A stretch of DNA of 64,000 bases from Bryopsis sp. KO-2023. Lineage: Eukaryota; Chlorophyta; Ulvophyceae; Bryopsidales; Bryopsidaceae. The position numbers and the translations under genes are program-made. Positions within the stretch are counted from its first letter, which is position 1; every line of letters begins with the position of its first letter. The notes under the pieces were generated by a model. That model was given only the letters and a program-made list of their open reading frames with translations. It made no database searches and was not told the origin of the DNA. Positions 7,650 to 18,072 of the stretch are shown here, piece after piece. The DNA is taken from contig BSYQ01000005.1 in assembly GCA_030272585.1 (NCBI GenBank), positions 3,689,501 through 3,753,500 on the forward strand. The letters are read 5' to 3'.

Positions 7650-8248
7650 AGATCCACGAGACACGTCCCGTATGCCGAGTTTCGGAGCGTCGAGGGTTTT
7701 TGGAAGCTGGCGGGAAGCTGGCGGGGACAAGTGCCCTCGCGCACGGGAACGGGGTTGCGCCAGAACTTCGGGAGGGTGTTCGTTCGTGGTTAGGACTCGT
7801 TTCGAGTTTTTTCATCGTTGCGATTTTTGGGTGCTCGGATTTGGATGCACGAGAGATATCAGTAATGGCCCATTTTGTTGGCTCGGATTGTCACGTAAAA
7901 GGAGTTGTTCGTTTTCCATGGGTTTTCGTGTCTCTTCGGATTTTGGTGTTTTTCTTTCCCTCTGGGAGACCGATTCGTTTCTCTCTATTTTCATCGTTCT
8001 TTTCTTATTTTTGTGCCGTTCTTTCCCTCCTTTTCTTCCAATAATCTTTCTATTCATTGTTTCCCCTTTCCGTGCTTTTTTCTGTTTTTCTTTTTTCGAT
8101 TCTTTCTCGAAAAAATATATATATATTGAGCTACCCGGGCGTGCCTGAAGCCGGAGCGCGCCGATCCCGTGGATCCCGATCTCGGTAATCTCGATCTCGC
8201 ACAGGGTCGACAGAGTCTCCACGGAGCGAGCACCGGATACGTCGTCGA

Positions 8249-8330
8249 GCTGAGATGTCCGAGTGGTTAAGGAGGTGGACTCGAAATCCACTGGGTTTAT
8301 CCCGCGCAGGTTCAAATCCTGCTCTCAGCG
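8249..8330 (+). tRNA. tRNA-Ser(CGA), unit 3
   Basis: Unit 3 copy of 1863-1944. Confidence 0.95.
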
Positions 8331-8382
8331 TCCCGCCCGTGCTTTTCTCGGAGCGGCCGAAGAAAGGGATGCAAGGAGGCTG

Positions 8383-8454
8383 CGCCGTTGCCGGGAATTG
8401 AACCCGGGTCTCCTGCGTGACAGGCAGGAATACTGACCACTATACTACAACGAC
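8383..8454 (-). tRNA. tRNA-Asp(GTC), unit 3
   Basis: Unit 3 copy of 1997-2068. Confidence 0.95.
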
Positions 8455-8562
8455 CCGATCACGACGATGAGGAGGCGACGAGGCCGGTGACGAGGCTGGT
8501 GACGAGGCTGATGATGAGGCCGGTGACGAGGATGGACCACGGGACGCCCCATGATGACGTGA

Positions 8563-8644
8563 GTTGGGGTGTCCGAGTGGTTAAGGAGGTGGACTAGAAA
8601 TCCACTGGGTTTATCCCGCGCAGGTTCGAATCCTGCCCTCAACG
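8563..8644 (+). tRNA. tRNA-Ser(AGA), unit 3
   Basis: Unit 3 copy of 2177-2258. Confidence 0.95.
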
Positions 8645-8702
8645 AGGCGAGTGTTGAGTTCGCAAACGGAGGGGGTTTCGGAAAGGTTGCGAAAAGGTAC
8701 GT

Positions 8703-8785
8703 TGTGGTGAGTGGGATTCGAACCCACGCTCGTCTCCGAACTAGAACCTGAATCTAGCGCCTTGGACCAACTCGGCCATCACCAC
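8703..8785 (-). tRNA. tRNA-Leu(CAG), unit 3
   Basis: Unit 3 copy of 2317-2399. Confidence 0.95.
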
Positions 8786-8902
8786 ACGATCAGACCTAGG
8801 GAGCCCCTCCCCACGAGGGCCCCGCCCCGGACCGGGGTCGGAACGGTGGAAGACGGCGCCGAGGAGCACTCCGACATCGTCGGCACGAAAACGTTTTCCG
8901 TG

Positions 8903-8988
8903 GCCTCGGTGGCGCAGTTGGTTAGCGCGTCGGTCTCATAACCTCGTGAGCCATCCGGAGGTCACCAGTTCGATCCTGGTCCGGGGCA
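8903..8988 (+). tRNA. tRNA-Met(CAT), unit 3
   Basis: Unit 3 copy of 2517-2602, with intron. Confidence 0.95.
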
Positions 8989-9054
8989 CTCCTCTTCTTT
9001 TCGGTCGAAGGAGAGCATCGCGCACACGAAAAAATGGAACGATCGGGGCACGCT

Positions 9055-9127
9055 CACACCCGGCGGGACTCGAACCCGCAACCCCCAGATTAGAAGTCTG
9101 GTGCGCTATCCATTGCGCCACGGGTGC
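9055..9127 (-). tRNA. tRNA-Arg(TCT), unit 3
   Basis: Unit 3 copy of 2669-2741. Confidence 0.95.
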
Positions 9128-9271
9128 TCACGAGGGATGGTTCCCCGCGAGGCCGCAACGAGCGGCGAAAAGAAGGACAAGAGGGGGGAAAACGGGTGCC
9201 CTTTTGACGGGCCGTGGCGTTTCCACGTCGACCCCCACGGGGAACGACTCGTGATGACTCATTCTGAATGA

Positions 9272-9345
9272 GCCCGCTTAGCTCAGATGGCTAGAGCGCG
9301 CCCTTCGTAAGGGCGAGGCCGAGAGTTCGACTCTCTCAGTGGGCA
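9272..9345 (+). tRNA. tRNA-Thr(CGT), unit 3
   Basis: Unit 3 copy of 2886-2959. Confidence 0.95.
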
Positions 9346-9423
9346 ACCCTCCTTTTCCTCGCGGGGCAAATTCCGCCACGAACGAGGGGCCCCGAGGTCG
9401 GAACGCGACAAAGGTATCGCGTC

Positions 9424-9495
9424 GGGATGTTGGTCTAGTGGTATGATTCTCGCTTCGGGTGCGAGAGGTCCCGAGTTCGATTCCCGGACATCCCC
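9424..9495 (+). tRNA. tRNA-Pro(CGG), unit 3
   Basis: Unit 3 copy of 3038-3109. Confidence 0.94.
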
Positions 9496-9700
9496 CTCCC
9501 TCCATCGTCTCTTTCTCGGATCTCAGAGATCTTTTTATCGGATTCCGTCGATCTTTTTCTCGGATCTTAGAGATCTTTTCTTTCCGGATCTCAGAGATCT
9601 TTTTCTCGGATCTCCGAGATCTTTTTTTTTTTTCCGGATCTCAAAGATTTTTCCCTCGGATCTCAGAGATCTTTTCCCCAACAGCGTGGCCCAAAGCTGG

Positions 9701-9774
9701 TGCCACCTGTGAGAGTCGAACTCACGGCCTTTCGCTTACAAAGCGAATGCTCTAACCATCTGAGCTAAGGTGGC
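9701..9774 (-). tRNA. tRNA-Thr(TGT), unit 4
   Basis: Unit 4 copy of 3315-3388. Confidence 0.95.
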
Positions 9775-9881
9775 TTCGGGGTCTCGCTACTCCCGCACGT
9801 GGGCGAACGACGAGGACGGTCGCTCTCGACTTCGTTTCGGGCCCGATCGCTCCCCTCCCGTCGCATGCTTCGCGTGGCGTC

Positions 9882-9955
9882 GGACCTGTAGCTCAGTCGG
9901 TTAGAGCGCTGGTCTTATGAGCCGGAAGTCGCGGGTTCAATCCCCGCCAGGTCCA
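9882..9955 (+). tRNA. tRNA-Ile(TAT), unit 4
   Basis: Unit 4 copy of 303-376. Confidence 0.93.
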
Positions 9956-10031
9956 CGACTCGCAAGAATGCACCGACATCGCGTCCGTCCGAGAAAGACA
10001 AGAAGCACAACAACCAAGAAACGTGGGGGTG

Positions 10032-10112
10032 TGTGGCGAGTGGGATTTGAACCCACGCCCTTTCGGACTGGAACCTTACTCCAGCACCTTGGACCAACTC
10101 GGCCATCGCCAC
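10032..10112 (-). tRNA. tRNA-Leu(AAG), unit 4
   Basis: Unit 4 copy of 453-533. Confidence 0.9.
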
Positions 10113-10769
10113 GTTTGAGGGAGGGGAGGGACGGAAGGGATCCGTGGGACGGCAGCCCCCCATCGGGGTCGACGGATGCAAGGGAGACGCTCGCCGCACG
10201 TTGAACGAGCTGAGATGTCCGAGTGGTGAAGGAGGTGGAGAGAGAGAGGAATGTGGGTTGGGTTACGTAAGGGTTTCTTTTTGGGGACAGTTCATTCTGT
10301 TCACGGCGCTGCCGCAAGGCAGTGTTACAGCCGTCCTGGCCTCCCAGAACGGCCGGATTTCGTTCAAGGCGTGTCAGTGAGCCTGGCGGTACGATTGTAC
10401 CACAGGTCAGCTCACTGGTCACATCGATGGGACGGGTGAGTCGCATGTGACTCACCTGTACTACACTACAGTCTACTTAAGGCGCACTTCGCGCCATTGT
10501 AATCATTCTTATTATTCTCTCACGCTTGGTCACTCCAGCCAGTCGTGACAGGCAGTTTCCGGATTCGTGAGTGGGACACGGGACTGGGTGTTGTACGTTC
10601 AACTGGGGATCGGACCTCAAAATTCCGCCGATGTACAAAAGGCGTGTAAAAATGAATTCCAGGTGAAGGAGGTGGACTCGAAATCCATTGGTGCTGTCAT
10701 CGTAGCGCTCCGTCACAGCGTTGATGGGGCGCGCAACAACGACGCAGGAGGCGTTTGGGCCGTACGAGG

Positions 10770-10842
10770 TTCCGTCGCCGGGACTCGAACCCGGGTCTTG
10801 TGGGTGAAAGCCACATGTCCTGACCACCTAGACTACGACGGA
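10770..10842 (-). tRNA. tRNA-Glu(TTC), unit 4
   Basis: Unit 4 copy of 1191-1263. Confidence 0.95.
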
Positions 10843-11441
10843 AGATCCACGAGACACGTCCCGTATGCCGAGTTTCGGAGCGTCGAGGGTTTTTGGAAGC
10901 TGGCGGGAAGCTGGCGGGGACAAGTGCCCTCGCGCACGGGAACGGGGTTGCGCCAGAACTTCGGGAGGGTGTTCGTTCGTGGTTAGGACTCGTTTCGAGT
11001 TTTTTCATCGTTGCGATTTTTGGGTGCTCGGATTTGGATGCACGAGAGATATCAGTAATGGCCCATTTTGTTGGCTCGGATTGTCACGTAAAAGGAGTTG
11101 TTCGTTTTCCATGGGTTTTCGTGTCTCTTCGGATTTTGGTGTTTTTCTTTCCCTCTGGGAGACCGATTCGTTTCTCTCTATTTTCATCGTTCTTTTCTTA
11201 TTTTTGTGCCGTTCTTTCCCTCCTTTTCTTCCAATAATCTTTCTATTCATTGTTTCCCCTTTCCGTGCTTTTTTCTGTTTTTCTTTTTTCGATTCTTTCT
11301 CGAAAAAATATATATATATTGAGCTACCCGGGCGTGCCTGAAGCCGGAGCGCGCCGATCCCGTGGATCCCGATCTCGGTAATCTCGATCTCGCACAGGGT
11401 CGACAGAGTCTCCACGGAGCGAGCACCGGATACGTCGTCGA

Positions 11442-11523
11442 GCTGAGATGTCCGAGTGGTTAAGGAGGTGGACTCGAAATCCACTGGGTTTATCCCGCGC
11501 AGGTTCAAATCCTGCTCTCAGCG
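11442..11523 (+). tRNA. tRNA-Ser(CGA), unit 4
   Basis: Unit 4 copy of 1863-1944. Confidence 0.95.
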
Positions 11524-11575
11524 TCCCGCCCGTGCTTTTCTCGGAGCGGCCGAAGAAAGGGATGCAAGGAGGCTG

Positions 11576-11647
11576 CGCCGTTGCCGGGAATTGAACCCGG
11601 GTCTCCTGCGTGACAGGCAGGAATACTGACCACTATACTACAACGAC
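11576..11647 (-). tRNA. tRNA-Asp(GTC), unit 4
   Basis: Unit 4 copy of 1997-2068. Confidence 0.95.
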
Positions 11648-11755
11648 CCGATCACGACGATGAGGAGGCGACGAGGCCGGTGACGAGGCTGGTGACGAGG
11701 CTGATGATGAGGCCGGTGACGAGGATGGACCACGGGACGCCCCATGATGACGTGA

Positions 11756-11837
11756 GTTGGGGTGTCCGAGTGGTTAAGGAGGTGGACTAGAAATCCACTG
11801 GGTTTATCCCGCGCAGGTTCGAATCCTGCCCTCAACG
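11756..11837 (+). tRNA. tRNA-Ser(AGA), unit 4
   Basis: Unit 4 copy of 2177-2258. Confidence 0.95.
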
Positions 11838-11895
11838 AGGCGAGTGTTGAGTTCGCAAACGGAGGGGGTTTCGGAAAGGTTGCGAAAAGGTACGT

Positions 11896-11978
11896 TGTGG
11901 TGAGTGGGATTCGAACCCACGCTCGTCTCCGAACTAGAACCTGAATCTAGCGCCTTGGACCAACTCGGCCATCACCAC
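11896..11978 (-). tRNA. tRNA-Leu(CAG), unit 4
   Basis: Unit 4 copy of 2317-2399. Confidence 0.95.
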
Positions 11979-12095
11979 ACGATCAGACCTAGGGAGCCCC
12001 TCCCCACGAGGGCCCCGCCCCGGACCGGGGTCGGAACGGTGGAAGACGGCGCCGAGGAGCACTCCGACATCGTCGGCACGAAAACGTTTTCCGTG

Positions 12096-12181
12096 GCCTC
12101 GGTGGCGCAGTTGGTTAGCGCGTCGGTCTCATAACCTCGTGAGCCATCCGGAGGTCACCAGTTCGATCCTGGTCCGGGGCA
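12096..12181 (+). tRNA. tRNA-Met(CAT), unit 4
   Basis: Unit 4 copy of 2517-2602, with intron. Confidence 0.95.
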
Positions 12182-12247
12182 CTCCTCTTCTTTTCGGTCG
12201 AAGGAGAGCATCGCGCACACGAAAAAATGGAACGATCGGGGCACGCT

Positions 12248-12320
12248 CACACCCGGCGGGACTCGAACCCGCAACCCCCAGATTAGAAGTCTGGTGCGCT
12301 ATCCATTGCGCCACGGGTGC
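12248..12320 (-). tRNA. tRNA-Arg(TCT), unit 4
   Basis: Unit 4 copy of 2669-2741. Confidence 0.95.
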
Positions 12321-12464
12321 TCACGAGGGATGGTTCCCCGCGAGGCCGCAACGAGCGGCGAAAAGAAGGACAAGAGGGGGGAAAACGGGTGCCCTTTTGA
12401 CGGGCCGTGGCGTTTCCACGTCGACCCCCACGGGGAACGACTCGTGATGACTCATTCTGAATGA

Positions 12465-12538
12465 GCCCGCTTAGCTCAGATGGCTAGAGCGCGCCCTTCG
12501 TAAGGGCGAGGCCGAGAGTTCGACTCTCTCAGTGGGCA
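12465..12538 (+). tRNA. tRNA-Thr(CGT), unit 4
   Basis: Unit 4 copy of 2886-2959. Confidence 0.95.
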
Positions 12539-12616
12539 ACCCTCCTTTTCCTCGCGGGGCAAATTCCGCCACGAACGAGGGGCCCCGAGGTCGGAACGCG
12601 ACAAAGGCATCGCGTC

Positions 12617-12688
12617 GGGATGTTGGTCTAGTGGTATGATTCTCGCTTCGGGTGCGAGAGGTCCCGAGTTCGATTCCCGGACATCCCC
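12617..12688 (+). tRNA. tRNA-Pro(CGG), unit 4
   Basis: Unit 4 copy of 3038-3109. Confidence 0.94.
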
Positions 12689-12892
12689 CTCCCTCCATCG
12701 TCTCTTTCTCGGATCTCAGAGATCTTTTTATCGGATTCCGTCGATCTTTTTCTCGGATCTTAGAGATCTTTTCTTTCCGGATCTCAGAGATCTTTTTCTC
12801 GGATCTCCGAGATCTTTTTTTTTTTCCGGATCTCAAAGATTTTTCCCTCGGATCTCAGAGATCTTTTCCCCAACAGCGTGGCCCAAAGCTGG

Positions 12893-12966
12893 TGCCACCT
12901 GTGAGAGTCGAACTCACGGCCTTTCGCTTACAAAGCGAATGCTCTAACCATCTGAGCTAAGGTGGC
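12893..12966 (-). tRNA. tRNA-Thr(TGT), unit 5
   Basis: Unit 5 copy of 3315-3388. Confidence 0.95.
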
Positions 12967-13073
12967 TTCGGGGTCTCGCTACTCCCGCACGTGGGCGAAC
13001 GACGAGGACGGTCGCTCTCGACTTCGTTTCGGGCCCGATCGCTCCCCTCCCGTCGCATGCTTCGCGTGGCATC

Positions 13074-13147
13074 GGACCTGTAGCTCTGTCGGTTAGAGCG
13101 CTGGTCTTATGAGCCGGAAGTCGCGGGTTCAATCCCCGCCAGGTCCA
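13074..13147 (+). tRNA. tRNA-Ile(TAT), unit 5, A14-to-T variant
   Basis: Unit 5 copy of 303-376, but the invariant A14 directly after the D stem is T (13087). A14 normally pairs with U8 and lies in the Pol III A box. This copy may therefore be misfolded or poorly transcribed, and could be a fresh pseudogene. Confidence 0.8.
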
Positions 13148-13223
13148 CGACTCGCAAGAATGCACCGACATCGCGTCCGTCCGAGAAAGACAAGAAGCAC
13201 AACAACCAAGAAACGTGGGGGTG

Positions 13224-13304
13224 TGTGGCGAGTGGGATTTGAACCCACGCCCTTTCGGACTGGAACCTTACTCCAGCACCTTGGACCAACTCGGCCATCG
13301 CCAC
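13224..13304 (-). tRNA. tRNA-Leu(AAG), unit 5
   Basis: Unit 5 copy of 453-533. Confidence 0.9.
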
Positions 13305-13961
13305 GTTTGAGGGAGGGGAGGGACGGAAGGGATCCGTGGGACGGCAGCCCCCCATCGGGGTCGACGGATGCAAGGGAGACGCTCGCCGCACGTTGAACGA
13401 GCTGAGATGTCCGAGTGGTGAAGGAGGTGGAGAGAGAGAGGAATGTGGGTTGGGTTACGTAAGGGTTTCTTTTTGGGGACAGTTCATTCTGTTCACGGCG
13501 CTGCCGCAAGGCAGTGTTACAGCCGTCCTGGCCTCCCAGAACGGCCGGATTTCGTTCAAGGCGTGTCAGTGAGCCTGGCGGTACGATTGTACCACAGGTC
13601 AGCTCACTGGTCACATCGATGGGACGGGTGAGTCGCATGTGACTCACCTGTACTACACTACAGTCTACTTAAGGCGCACTTCGCGCCATTGTAATCATTC
13701 TTATTATTCTCTCACGCTTGGTCACTCCAGCCAGTCGTGACAGGCAGTTTCCGGATTCGTGAGTGGGACACGGGACTGGGTGTTGTACGTTCAACTGGGG
13801 ATCGGACCTCAAAATTCCGCCGATGTACAAAAGGCGTGTAAAAATGAATTCCAGGTGAAGGAGGTGGACTCGAAATCCATTGGTGCTGTCATCGTAGCGC
13901 TCCGTCACAGCGTTGATGGGGCGCGCAACAACGACGCAGGAGGCGTTTGGGCCGTACGAGG

Positions 13962-14034
13962 TTCCGTCGCCGGGACTCGAACCCGGGTCTTGTGGGTGAA
14001 AGCCACATGTCCTGACCACCTAGACTACGACGGA
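13962..14034 (-). tRNA. tRNA-Glu(TTC), unit 5
   Basis: Unit 5 copy of 1191-1263. Confidence 0.95.
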
Positions 14035-14633
14035 AGATCCACGAGACACGTCCCGTATGCCGAGTTTCGGAGCGTCGAGGGTTTTTGGAAGCTGGCGGGA
14101 AGCTGGCGGGGACAAGTGCCCTCGCGCACGGGAACGGGGTTGCGCCAGAACTTCGGGAGGGTGTTCGTTCGTGGTTAGGACTCGTTTCGAGTTTTTTCAT
14201 CGTTGCGATTTTTGGGTGCTCGGATTTGGATGCACGAGAGATATCAGTAATGGCCCATTTTGTTGGCTCGGATTGTCACGTAAAAGGAGTTGTTCGTTTT
14301 CCATGGGTTTTCGTGTCTCTTCGGATTTTGGTGTTTTTCTTTCCCTCTGGGAGACCGATTCGTTTCTCTCTATTTTCATCGTTCTTTTCTTATTTTTGTG
14401 CCGTTCTTTCCCTCCTTTTCTTCCAATAATCTTTCTATTCATTGTTTCCCCTTTCCGTGCTTTTTTCTGTTTTTCTTTTTTCGATTCTTTCTCGAAAAAA
14501 TATATATATATTGAGCTACCCGGGCGTGCCTGAAGCCGGAGCGCGCCGATCCCGTGGATCCCGATCTCGGTAATCTCGATCTCGCACAGGGTCGACAGAG
14601 TCTCCACGGAGCGAGCACCGGATACGTCGTCGA

Positions 14634-14715
14634 GCTGAGATGTCCGAGTGGTTAAGGAGGTGGACTCGAAATCCACTGGGTTTATCCCGCGCAGGTTCAA
14701 ATCCTGCTCTCAGCG
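14634..14715 (+). tRNA. tRNA-Ser(CGA), unit 5
   Basis: Unit 5 copy of 1863-1944. Confidence 0.95.
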
Positions 14716-14767
14716 TCCCGCCCGTGCTTTTCTCGGAGCGGCCGAAGAAAGGGATGCAAGGAGGCTG

Positions 14768-14839
14768 CGCCGTTGCCGGGAATTGAACCCGGGTCTCCTG
14801 CGTGACAGGCAGGAATACTGACCACTATACTACAACGAC
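14768..14839 (-). tRNA. tRNA-Asp(GTC), unit 5
   Basis: Unit 5 copy of 1997-2068. Confidence 0.95.
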
Positions 14840-14947
14840 CCGATCACGACGATGAGGAGGCGACGAGGCCGGTGACGAGGCTGGTGACGAGGCTGATGAT
14901 GAGGCCGGTGACGAGGATGGACCACGGGACGCCCCATGATGACGTGA

Positions 14948-15029
14948 GTTGGGGTGTCCGAGTGGTTAAGGAGGTGGACTAGAAATCCACTGGGTTTATC
15001 CCGCGCAGGTTCGAATCCTGCCCTCAACG
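14948..15029 (+). tRNA. tRNA-Ser(AGA), unit 5
   Basis: Unit 5 copy of 2177-2258. Confidence 0.95.
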
Positions 15030-15087
15030 AGGCGAGTGTTGAGTTCGCAAACGGAGGGGGTTTCGGAAAGGTTGCGAAAAGGTACGT

Positions 15088-15170
15088 TGTGGTGAGTGGG
15101 ATTCGAACCCACGCTCGTCTCCGAACTAGAACCTGAATCTAGCGCCTTGGACCAACTCGGCCATCACCAC
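15088..15170 (-). tRNA. tRNA-Leu(CAG), unit 5
   Basis: Unit 5 copy of 2317-2399. Confidence 0.95.
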
Positions 15171-15287
15171 ACGATCAGACCTAGGGAGCCCCTCCCCACG
15201 AGGGCCCCGCCCCGGACCGGGGTCGGAACGGTGGAAGACGGCGCCGAGGAGCACTCCGACATCGTCGGCACGAAAACGTTTTCCGTG

Positions 15288-15373
15288 GCCTCGGTGGCGC
15301 AGTTGGTTAGCGCGTCGGTCTCATAACCTCGTGAGCCATCCGGAGGTCACCAGTTCGATCCTGGTCCGGGGCA
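15288..15373 (+). tRNA. tRNA-Met(CAT), unit 5
   Basis: Unit 5 copy of 2517-2602, with intron. Confidence 0.95.
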
Positions 15374-15439
15374 CTCCTCTTCTTTTCGGTCGAAGGAGAG
15401 CATCGCGCACACGAAAAAATGGAACGATCGGGGCACGCT

Positions 15440-15512
15440 CACACCCGGCGGGACTCGAACCCGCAACCCCCAGATTAGAAGTCTGGTGCGCTATCCATTG
15501 CGCCACGGGTGC
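15440..15512 (-). tRNA. tRNA-Arg(TCT), unit 5
   Basis: Unit 5 copy of 2669-2741. Confidence 0.95.
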
Positions 15513-15656
15513 TCACGAGGGATGGTTCCCCGCGAGGCCGCAACGAGCGGCGAAAAGAAGGACAAGAGGGGGGAAAACGGGTGCCCTTTTGACGGGCCGT
15601 GGCGTTTCCACGTCGACCCCCACGGGGAACGACTCGTGATGACTCATTCTGAATGA

Positions 15657-15730
15657 GCCCGCTTAGCTCAGATGGCTAGAGCGCGCCCTTCGTAAGGGCG
15701 AGGCCGAGAGTTCGACTCTCTCAGTGGGCA
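15657..15730 (+). tRNA. tRNA-Thr(CGT), unit 5
   Basis: Unit 5 copy of 2886-2959. Confidence 0.95.
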
Positions 15731-15808
15731 ACCCTCCTTTTCCTCGCGGGGCAAATTCCGCCACGAACGAGGGGCCCCGAGGTCGGAACGCGACAAAGGC
15801 ATCGCGTC

Positions 15809-15880
15809 GGGATGTTGGTCTAGTGGTATGATTCTCGCTTCGGGTGCGAGAGGTCCCGAGTTCGATTCCCGGACATCCCC
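15809..15880 (+). tRNA. tRNA-Pro(CGG), unit 5
   Basis: Unit 5 copy of 3038-3109. Confidence 0.94.
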
Positions 15881-16084
15881 CTCCCTCCATCGTCTCTTTC
15901 TCGGATCTCAGAGATCTTTTTATCGGATTCCGTCGATCTTTTTCTCGGATCTTAGAGATCTTTTCTTTCCGGATCTCAGAGATCTTTTTCTCGGATCTCC
16001 GAGATCTTTTTTTTTTTCCGGATCTCAAAGATTTTTCCCTCGGATCTCAGAGATCTTTTCCCCAACAGCGTGGCCCAAAGCTGG

Positions 16085-16158
16085 TGCCACCTGTGAGAGT
16101 CGAACTCACGGCCTTTCGCTTACAAAGCGAATGCTCTAACCATCTGAGCTAAGGTGGC
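16085..16158 (-). tRNA. tRNA-Thr(TGT), unit 6
   Basis: Unit 6 copy of 3315-3388. Confidence 0.95.
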
Positions 16159-16265
16159 TTCGGGGTCTCGCTACTCCCGCACGTGGGCGAACGACGAGGA
16201 CGGTCGCTCTCGACTTCGTTTCGGGCCCGATCGCTCCCCTCCCGTCGCATGCTTCGCGTGGCGTC

Positions 16266-16339
16266 GGACCTGTAGCTCAGTCGGTTAGAGCGCTGGTCTT
16301 ATGAGCCGGAAGTCGCGGGTTCAATCCCCGCCAGGTCCA
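16266..16339 (+). tRNA. tRNA-Ile(TAT), unit 6
   Basis: Unit 6 copy of 303-376. Confidence 0.93.
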
Positions 16340-16415
16340 CGACTCGCAAGAATGCACCGACATCGCGTCCGTCCGAGAAAGACAAGAAGCACAACAACCA
16401 AGAAACGTGGGGGTG

Positions 16416-16496
16416 TGTGGCGAGTGGGATTTGAACCCACGCCCTTTCGGACTGGAACCTTACTCCAGCACCTTGGACCAACTCGGCCATCGCCAC
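16416..16496 (-). tRNA. tRNA-Leu(AAG), unit 6
   Basis: Unit 6 copy of 453-533. Confidence 0.9.
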
Positions 16497-17153
16497 GTTT
16501 GAGGGAGGGGAGGGACGGAAGGGATCCGTGGGACGGCAGCCCCCCATCGGGGTCGACGGATGCAAGGGAGACGCTCGCCGCACGTTGAACGAGCTGAGAT
16601 GTCCGAGTGGTGAAGGAGGTGGAGAGAGAGAGGAATGTGGGTTGGGTTACGTAAGGGTTTCTTTTTGGGGACAGTTCATTCTGTTCACGGCGCTGCCGCA
16701 AGGCAGTGTTACAGCCGTCCTGGCCTCCCAGAACGGCCGGATTTCGTTCAAGGCGTGTCAGTGAGCCTGGCGGTACGATTGTACCACAGGTCAGCTCACT
16801 GGTCACATCGATGGGACGGGTGAGTCGCATGTGACTCACCTGTACTACACTACAGTCTACTTAAGGCGCACTTCGCGCCATTGTAATCATTCTTATTATT
16901 CTCTCACGCTTGGTCACTCCAGCCAGTCGTGACAGGCAGTTTCCGGATTCGTGAGTGGGACACGGGACTGGGTGTTGTACGTTCAACTGGGGATCGGACC
17001 TCAAAATTCCGCCGATGTACAAAAGGCGTGTAAAAATGAATTCCAGGTGAAGGAGGTGGACTCGAAATCCATTGGTGCTGTCATCGTAGCGCTCCGTCAC
17101 AGCGTTGATGGGGCGCGCAACAACGACGCAGGAGGCGTTTGGGCCGTACGAGG

Positions 17154-17226
17154 TTCCGTCGCCGGGACTCGAACCCGGGTCTTGTGGGTGAAAGCCACAT
17201 GTCCTGACCACCTAGACTACGACGGA
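17154..17226 (-). tRNA. tRNA-Glu(TTC), unit 6
   Basis: Unit 6 copy of 1191-1263. Confidence 0.95.
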
Positions 17227-17604
17227 AGATCCACGAGACACGTCCCGTATGCCGAGTTTCGGAGCGTCGAGGGTTTTTGGAAGCTGGCGGGAAGCTGGCG
17301 GGGACAAGTGCCCTCGCGCACGGGAACGGGGTTGCGCCAGAACTTCGGGAGGGTGTTCGTTCGTGGTTAGGACTCGTTTCGAGTTTTTTCATCGTTGCGA
17401 TTTTTGGGTGCTCGGATTTGGATGCACGAGAGATATCAGTAATGGCCCATTTTGTTGGCTCGGATTGTCACGTAAAAGGAGTTGTTCGTTTTCCATGGGT
17501 TTTCGTGTCTCTTCGGATTTTGGTGTTTTTCTTTCCCTCTGGGAGACCGATTCGTTTCTCTCTATTTTCATCGTTCTTTTCTTATTTTTGTGCCGTTCTT
17601 TCCC

Positions 17605-17676
17605 TGATACACGATACGGGACGTTGGTGGACCGGCCCGCCCTCTTTGCGGGCTCTTCTCGCTTTATCCCGTATCA
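17605..17676 (-). repeat. TRIM 3' terminal direct repeat (72 bp)
   Basis: TG...CA-bounded repeat that also contains the internal inverted pair GATACGGGA/TCCCGTATC and a GCCCGC/GCGGGC hairpin. It differs from its partner at 18073-18147 by a 3-bp indel and a few substitutions. Confidence 0.85.
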
Positions 17677-17690
17677 TCTCGTCCCCCCTC
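17677..17690 (-). other. TRIM polypurine tract
   Basis: Minus-strand GAGGGGGGACGAGA, all purine except one C, directly abuts the 3' terminal repeat, as plus-strand priming requires. Confidence 0.65.
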
Positions 17691-18058
17691 GGGCCAGTGG
17701 TCGCCCTCGACCACCTTCTCCTTGTGCCCGTTACTCCATTCTCCTTGACCCTCTCTGCGATTACCGGGTTACCGTTCTCTCGCGGGTCTATTCGGGGGTT
17801 CTCCAGGATCTTTCTTGTGATCCTCTGATCCTTTGTTCTTATCCCTTTGATCCGTCTAGTCTCTTGAGCTTATGGTCTTTTGCCTTGCTCTGCGGCGGCG
17901 ATCACTGTGATGATCTCAGCCCCCTCCCCTCCTTCGCAGTGATCCTCATGCTCTTTCACCTCTCGTTACTACCACTCTCGGGTCAGAGGTGCCAACTCAC
18001 TCTCAACTTCCATGGCCTCGCTAGGACTCGAACTTGTGACCTTCGGATCGCAAGTTCG

Positions 18059-18070
18059 GCTCCGAAACCA
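18059..18070 (-). other. TRIM primer binding site
   Basis: Minus-strand TGGTTTCGGAGC, 2 nt from the 5' terminal repeat. It is identical to the sites of the other two LTR elements at 39755-39766 and 61620-61631. Confidence 0.8.
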
Positions 18071-18072
18071 AA

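Larger units (their letters stand above)
6387..9579 (+). repeat. Array unit 3
   Basis: Complete unit, 12-T form, C marker. One private C-to-T at 9415, just upstream of tRNA-Pro. Serine pseudogene with insertion at 7016-7499. Confidence 0.97.
9580..12771 (+). repeat. Array unit 4
   Basis: Complete unit, 12-T form at its left junction, C marker. No private difference noticed. Serine pseudogene with insertion at 10209-10692. Confidence 0.97.
12772..15963 (+). repeat. Array unit 5
   Basis: Complete unit and first with the 11-T junction. Two private changes: G-to-A at 13071 and A-to-T at 13087, the latter inside tRNA-Ile. Serine pseudogene with insertion at 13401-13884. Confidence 0.97.

Noticed and set aside
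18005..18055. Possible tRNA-Ala(TGC) gene on the minus strand inside the TRIM
   Set aside because: Only an anticodon-loop-like and T-loop-like segment is present. The T stem and anticodon stem do not pair, and the 5' half is replaced by the primer binding site.
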